62,814 nucleotides of DNA from Arthrobacter sp. AQ5-05. Lineage in GTDB: Bacteria > Actinomycetota > Actinomycetes > Actinomycetales > Micrococcaceae. Numbering within the stretch: the first letter of the stretch is position 1; each line of letters opens with the position of its first letter. The notes beneath the pieces were generated by a model. It had not been told where the DNA came from and made no database searches. It saw only the letters and a list, made by a program, of their open reading frames with translations. The stretch covers positions 1-62,814 of the forward strand of contig NZ_QMKQ01000023.1 of assembly GCF_003287975.1 (NCBI RefSeq), written 5' to 3'. This document shows, one piece after another, positions 58,959 through 62,814 of this stretch. Position numbers and translations under genes: made by a program.

Positions 58959-60425
58959 TCACGGTCCGGCGGGCGTCCCCGGTCCGAACCAGCGCGTGAG
59001 CGCGTCATCCAGCCCCTCGTCGGAGCCTTCACCCACCCAGGCGACGTAGCCGTCCGGGCGGACCAACACCGCGGCGGGGGCTGCCACCTCGCCCAGGAGC
59101 GGAAGCCGCCAGCTGCCGTTGAATCGGGCTTCGACATGGCGCACGCGATCCGTCCATGCCGCCATCTCGAGGCGGTTGGACTCGGCCAGGTTAAGCAGAA
59201 CCGGCCTGGCCTCATGGAGCAGGGCGAAAACACGTGTGGGGCCGCCGGCCGTCTCGAGGTCAAGATCGGGCATGCGTCGCCCGAGCAGCGGGTGCCCTTC
59301 CCCGAAGTCGTAGGCGATGTCCAGGCCGTGGATCAGCGCGGCCAGGTGCCGGCGTGGCTGGTCCATGTGCATCAGCTCGTTGATGGTCTCGGCGAGCGCT
59401 GCGGTGCGTGCGTCATTCCGTTGCAGGGCCGTTTGTGCCATCGAGTGCTTGAGCGCGCGGAGCCCCACGGGATGGCGCTCCGCGTGGTAAGAATCCAGCA
59501 GGGAATCCGGCGAGAAGCCCCTGAGGACCTGTGCAAGTTTCCAGCCAAGGTTGACGGCGTCCTGCAGGCCCAGGCCGATCCCCTGGCCGCCGGCGGGATA
59601 GTGCACGTGTGCGGCATCCCCGACCAGCAGCACCCGTCCCTTGCAATAGGTTGCGGCCTGCCGGGTGGCGTCGGTGAACCTGGAGATCGAGGTTGGGCTG
59701 TGCACTCCGAAGTCCGTCCCGTACGCCGCGGTAACGGCATCGCCCAGGTCTCTCAATTCGGGGTCGGTGCGCGAACCGAGCTGCCGCTCCGTGGTGATGA
59801 CCCGATAGGTGCGCCCGTCCTCGAGCAGACTGAAGCCGTGGACCCCCGCCGCATCCAGTAGCGTACCGGCGGGTGGTTCCTCGGACACCTCCACTTCGGC
59901 GATCAAGTTGCTGCGGGTTGCCTCCCACCCGGGGAATTCGATGCCGGCAGCCTTGCGGACCAGGCTGCGTCCGCCATCGGCCCCCACCAGATACGTCGTT
60001 CGGAGCTTGGCGCCCTCGGAGGTCTCGACGGTGACCCCGGTATCGTCCTGGTCGAAGCCAATGACCTCCCGCCCATGGTGCACGGGCACGCCGAGCTGGT
60101 TGATCCACTCCTCGAGGCTTGGTTGTATCCGGCTCTGCCACAAACCAAGCCCATAGGGGTGCCGCGTCGGAAAGTCGCTGATGTCCAACACCGTGTTGCC
60201 GAAGCGGGCGGTTTGCACCGTTTTTCCCGCCTTCAGGAAGCGATCGGCGATCCCGCGCTGGTCGAGGACCTCGATGGTGCGGCAGTGGAAGCCGCCGGCA
60301 CGGGATTCAGCCAGCGCCCCCGACAGGCGCCGCTCCATGATCTCCACGTCGATGCCTGCCAATGCCAATTCCCCGGCCAGCATCATTCCGGCCGGGCCAC
60401 TGCCCACAATCAGCACATCCGCCAT
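58959..60425 (-). CDS. FAD-dependent monooxygenase, rifampicin-monooxygenase/PgaE-like
   Basis: ATG 60425 follows GGGAGGGAAG and gives 488 residues. The class A flavoprotein hydroxylase motifs are present: GSGPAGM near residue 8, GADGGRS near 150 and GRVLLVGDAAHVHYPAGGQG near 270. Resemblance to Rox-type rifampicin monooxygenase is strong along DFGVHSP...SRFTDATRQA, SYHAERHPV and DFGEGHPLLGRRM. It should hydroxylate an aromatic substrate; an antibiotic is one option, an aromatic metabolite another. No regulator is adjacent. Confidence 0.88.
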   Translation of the reverse strand: MADVLIVGSGPAGMMLAGELALAGIDVEIMERRLSGALAESRAGGFHCRTIEVLDQRGIADRFLKAGKTVQTARFGNTVLDISDFPTRHPYGLGLWQSRIQPSLEEWINQLGVPVHHGREVIGFDQDDTGVTVETSEGAKLRTTYLVGADGGRSLVRKAAGIEFPGWEATRSNLIAEVEVSEEPPAGTLLDAAGVHGFSLLEDGRTYRVITTERQLGSRTDPELRDLGDAVTAAYGTDFGVHSPTSISRFTDATRQAATYCKGRVLLVGDAAHVHYPAGGQGIGLGLQDAVNLGWKLAQVLRGFSPDSLLDSYHAERHPVGLRALKHSMAQTALQRNDARTAALAETINELMHMDQPRRHLAALIHGLDIAYDFGEGHPLLGRRMPDLDLETAGGPTRVFALLHEARPVLLNLAESNRLEMAAWTDRVRHVEARFNGSWRLPLLGEVAAPAAVLVRPDGYVAWVGEGSDEGLDDALTRWFGPGTPAGP

Positions 60426-60753
60426 GTTCTTCCCTCCCGGTGGCGCCCCGCCAAGGGGTGCGCTTTCGAGCAGTGTATGGCACGCCGCGGGGCTTGCGGC
60501 AAGCCCCCTGGAAAGCGATATCCTGAAAATGCCAGGCATCGCCAACATCGGCATCCTCGGCCTCTTCAAGGTGGTCCACGATGCCGGATTGGTTGCCCGC
60601 CGCCTCCGAATTCCCTGCGTCCTACCAGTTCCGGCGCTCTCGATCACGCCGGTCGAGGGGTGCTGAATCCTGTCGCCGTGCCACTTCCCGGAAAACCTGC
60701 AAGTTTCGCCCCGGCCCCGTGCCCTGGAACGTCGAGAAGCGTATATTTGCAGC
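60426..60753. other. Intergenic stretch with one possible small frame
   Basis: These 328 bp separate the divergent monooxygenase and Imm-5-like genes. A plus-strand frame from about 60532 to 60666 (MPGIANIGILGLFKVVHD...) has the right codon bias for its first half, but no good ribosome site; I do not call it. Promoters for both flanking genes should be here; TATATT at 60745-60750 region is a candidate -10 for the plus gene. Confidence 0.4.
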
Positions 60754-61272
60754 ATGCCGATCCTTCCCAAGGAGCGCGATCCCCGGCTGGTCACCATCCG
60801 TCGCGGGGGCACACTGAGCGATGAACACCACCGGCTGCTTGCCGCCTGGGCGCTGGACTGCGCCGAGCATGTGCTGCCGTTCTTCGAGGACAAGCAACCT
60901 GGCGATACCCGACCCCGGCACGCCATCGAGGTCGGCCGGGCCTGGATCCGTGGCGAGGTGCAGATGCGCGAGGCACACAGGGAGGCATTCCTGGCCAATG
61001 CCGCGGGCCGCTCAAGGCCCGACCCGGTGAAGTTCGCGGCCCTTGCGGCCGGGCAGGCCGTCGCCGTCGCCCACGTGGCAGCCCACGACCTGGGAGCCGC
61101 CGCATACGCCATCAGGGCGGCCGGAGCGGATGCCGACCCCCTGGATGCCGCGGCGGCCCGTGCAACGGAACGGGAATGGCAGCGCTCCCAACTGCCTACA
61201 GCGGTCCGTGAACTGGTTCTCGATGACCAGAAGCACCGCAATGCCATTTGCTGGAACGCCTTCACCGACTGA
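60754..61272 (+). CDS. Imm-5-like putative immunity protein
   Basis: The 172-residue protein has the pattern of actinobacterial 'putative immunity protein' families: RDPRLVTIRRGGTLSDEHHRLLAAWALDCAEHVLPFFE, then RPRHAIEVGRAWIRGEVQM and AAGQAVAVAHVAAHDLGAAAYAIRAA. Such proteins are predicted to neutralise polymorphic toxins, but no toxin is next to it. The function is inferred from family annotation only. Confidence 0.7.
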   Translation: MPILPKERDPRLVTIRRGGTLSDEHHRLLAAWALDCAEHVLPFFEDKQPGDTRPRHAIEVGRAWIRGEVQMREAHREAFLANAAGRSRPDPVKFAALAAGQAVAVAHVAAHDLGAAAYAIRAAGADADPLDAAAARATEREWQRSQLPTAVRELVLDDQKHRNAICWNAFTD

Positions 61273-61366
61273 CCCCACGGGTGGACCTCGGAGTCGAGGC
61301 CGGGCGCCTCTGGAGCCGTTTCGCAGCACCTTCATCAATATCCCCAGACATGTGGACTCACCAACT

Positions 61367-61404
61367 ATGTATCAATAGTGTCGCTTCAGATACAATTGAT
61401 ACAT
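61367..61404. promoter_or_regulatory. Inverted-repeat operator overlapping the HTH gene start
   Basis: ATGTATCAAT (61367-61376) is complementary to ATTGATACAT (61395-61404), and a third GATACA half-site lies at 61389-61394. The right arm includes the start codon (ATG 61403) of the HTH gene. TACAAT at 61391-61396 could be a -10 box only six bases before the ATG, so the mRNA may be leaderless and self-repressed. Confidence 0.75.
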
Positions 61405-62086
61405 GGATCTCTACACGACCGCCATGGCATCCGAGGTGCTTGGCATCACCCCGGCCGCCGTGCGACGCCTGGTGGATAACGGTCGGCTCCAGGCGACAAA
61501 AATGGCTGGCACGCTCCTTTTTGAGCCGGCATCCATCCACCGGCTCCAACGTTGTTCACGGGCCCCGGGACGTATTTGGTCTCCGAGAACCGCATGGGCG
61601 GCGTTGGAAATACTGCACAACCACCAGACGGAACTCATCGACCAGCCCCGTCGTTCCAGGCTCACCAGGCAGCTGCGCTCGATGGAAGCGGCCGAGTTGC
61701 ACCGTTTGGCAAGGAACCACAGCCACGTGAGGCGATTCAGTGCCGGCCCGCGAATTCGATCCAGTCTTGCCGATATCCTGACGCCAACCGGTGTCAGCTC
61801 GATCGTCCAGGACACCGTTGCCGACCGTTTCGGTTTGGCCGGTGTTTTGGAAGAGGACCGCCTGGAAGGGTATTGGGCCGGTTCCCTTGAGTCATTGCTT
61901 GATCGAATCCCGATCGCCGGCGACGAAGCTGGCGGAGTGCTTGTCAGGTTCGTGGACAGCCCGGATCTGATTTCGGGCGCAGTGGGTTCCGACGCTGTCA
62001 TTGCGCTGGATTTGATGGACTCCGACGATATCCGCGAACGCTGGGCAGGACGGGATACCTTGCAGAAGATAATCGACAATGACTGA
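61403..62086 (+). CDS. HTH protein of a two-gene toxin-antitoxin-like pair
   Basis: The 227-residue protein begins with an excisionase/MerR-like helix-turn-helix (ASEVLGITPAAVRRLVDNGRLQATKMAGTLLFEPASIHRL, about 9-48). A longer alpha/beta C-terminal part (about 90-227) is acidic near its end (ALDLMDSDDIRERW). It is followed, with an 8-bp overlap, by a damaged nucleotidyltransferase-like gene. The layout, and the self-overlapping operator, suit an antitoxin that represses its own operon. No ribosome site is visible. Confidence 0.75.
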   Translation: MDLYTTAMASEVLGITPAAVRRLVDNGRLQATKMAGTLLFEPASIHRLQRCSRAPGRIWSPRTAWAALEILHNHQTELIDQPRRSRLTRQLRSMEAAELHRLARNHSHVRRFSAGPRIRSSLADILTPTGVSSIVQDTVADRFGLAGVLEEDRLEGYWAGSLESLLDRIPIAGDEAGGVLVRFVDSPDLISGAVGSDAVIALDLMDSDDIRERWAGRDTLQKIIDND

Positions 62087-62532
62087 GCAACGTCCCCGCC
62101 AAAGCGTACGTGTCCCCGGAGACCTCTGGCCTTCGCCCTGGCCAAATGTCTTCGAAACGGTTCAAGCCTCGGGGCGTCGTCAAAGCTCCTGGCGGCACTA
62201 ACGCCCTGCGAAGAACCATTGAATTCGAATTGGTTCATGCCCAAGGGTCGTCGATCGTCTCGGCCCCGGATATCGTTGGTGCGCTGATGCTCAAATCCGA
62301 TGCCTACCGAGCAGACTTCAGGGATTCGCAAAGACACCTGCAGGACGCCATTTCCCTGGCGGTGCTGCTTTCCGACACGAACCGTGGGCAAGCACTCTTT
62401 GGCAGGGGTCCTTGGCGCATCAGGCGCCTCATCAAGGACCTCGACTCGCAGCATCCTCACCGCCTCGGCATAGGCCAAGATGAACTTGCCGATGCCGTGC
62501 ATGCCCTGCGCGAGCTGCTCAAACACGCATGA
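62079..62532 (+). pseudogene. Decayed nucleotidyltransferase (AbiEii-like) toxin gene
   Basis: ATG 62079 overlaps the HTH gene by 8 bp and reads RQSVRVPGDLWPSPWPNVFE, then hits a stop at 62201. In a different frame, family-like C-terminal sequence resumes as GVVKAPGGTNALRRTIEFELV and ALMLKSDAYRADFRDSQRHLQDAISLAVLLSD to 62532. The expected core of about 100 residues, including the GSxxxxDxD metal site, is missing. A deletion of roughly 300 bp with frameshift, near 62155-62170, explains this. A short internal product of up to 140 residues (ATG 62110) could still be made. Confidence 0.7.
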
Positions 62533-62572
62533 GGCAGTTGGACCTGCAGGCCGACCCCCACAAAACCGGAAA

Positions 62573-62599
62573 GCCCGCCCGGAACCAAGCCGGGCAGGC
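62573..62599 (+). terminator. Hairpin after the HTH/nucleotidyltransferase pair
   Basis: GCCCGCCCGG (62573-62582) pairs with CCGGGCAGGC (62590-62599), one mismatch. It is 40 bp after the stop at 62532. The T-run is poor. Confidence 0.6.
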
Positions 62600-62660
62600 C
62601 TCCTGCTTCAAAAGTCGGGTGCTATGGCTCTAATATTTCAAAATCGGTCATCCCCGCACC

Positions 62661-62814
62661 TCAGATTTTGTAATCAAACACCCGCGAACGAACATGCGCT
62701 TCAAACGAGGTCACCGTAGATTCAAAATCGTTACGCTGCACGTTACTGATCGCGTTCTTCGCATCATTCCAGACATGCTCGATCGGATTATGATCCGGCG
62801 CATAGGGCGGAAAA
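62661..62814 (-). mobile_element. 3' end of an IS630-type transposase (runs off the window)
   Basis: The minus-strand frame reads PPYAPDHNPIEHVWNDAKNAI, with Glu of the catalytic DDE triad, and ends FEAHVRSRVFDYKI at a TGA (62663-62661). This NPIE-containing motif is the hallmark of IS630/Tc1-like transposases. The 5' part lies beyond 62814. The right terminal repeat, just left of 62661, was not resolved. Confidence 0.85.

Noticed and set aside
60532-60666. Possible 45-residue peptide between the monooxygenase and Imm-5-like genes
   Set aside because: The codon bias is suggestive in its first half only, and no ribosome site or homology is visible.

Overview
The window reads as chromosome of a high-GC Gram-positive actinobacterium, most likely Micrococcaceae (Arthrobacter, Paeniglutamicibacter or a relative). 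The evidence is the strong G/C bias at third codon positions, a monomeric NADP isocitrate dehydrogenase, an actinobacterial-style Tad pilus locus, a DtxR/IdeR-type iron box, a ZTP riboswitch before glyA and an ECF sigma/RskA-like pair. The species assignment is inference from protein style, not from a search. I saw no rRNA, tRNA or CRISPR array.

Layout. The left edge (1-950) is a broken integrase-type transposase. Next is a Tad/Flp pilus operon (1178-8414: flp, tadE, tadG, cpaB, cpaE, cpaF, tadB, tadC); its pilin half is visibly lower in GC than its machinery half. On the minus strand follow an fbpABC ferric-iron importer behind an iron box (8464-12298), a fatty-acid desaturase, a two-component system with a SHOCT protein, and glyA-folD behind a ZTP riboswitch (17591-19990). 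Then come a flavin monooxygenase, purU, a short HTTM-like fragment, a metal P-type ATPase, an OsmC protein, a gamma-carbonic anhydrase, a Gfo/Idh/MocA oxidoreductase, two orphan proteins and a BASS transporter.

From 30283 to 36517 a minus-strand methionine cluster (metF-metE-metY-metB) lies behind a SAM-I riboswitch. An HTH regulator and ilvD follow, then a lower-GC islet with an orphan membrane protein, dgt, a frameshifted TmrB-like kinase gene, icd, a TetR/DHA2 efflux pair with two matching operators, and purH. An ECF sigma/anti-sigma pair faces a lipoprotein gene, and both directions carry the same TGAACC-N16-CGTCT promoter. After these come a DUF4303-like acidic protein, an MFS transporter, a GlcNAc-kinase-like gene, a GH38 alpha-mannosidase, a rifampicin-monooxygenase-like flavoenzyme and an Imm-5-like protein.

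The right edge holds a two-gene system: an HTH protein whose start codon lies inside an inverted repeat, and a downstream nucleotidyltransferase-like gene that has lost its catalytic middle. It ends in the 3' end of an IS630-type transposase.

Shared themes are one-carbon/methionine/purine metabolism (glyA, folD, purU, metF, metE, purH), which carries two riboswitches, and several small regulatory circuits readable from DNA alone. The most unusual items are the decayed toxin-antitoxin-like pair, the divergent ECF promoters, the TetR tandem operators and the mosaic composition of the pilus locus. I did not find a wholly new system with confidence.
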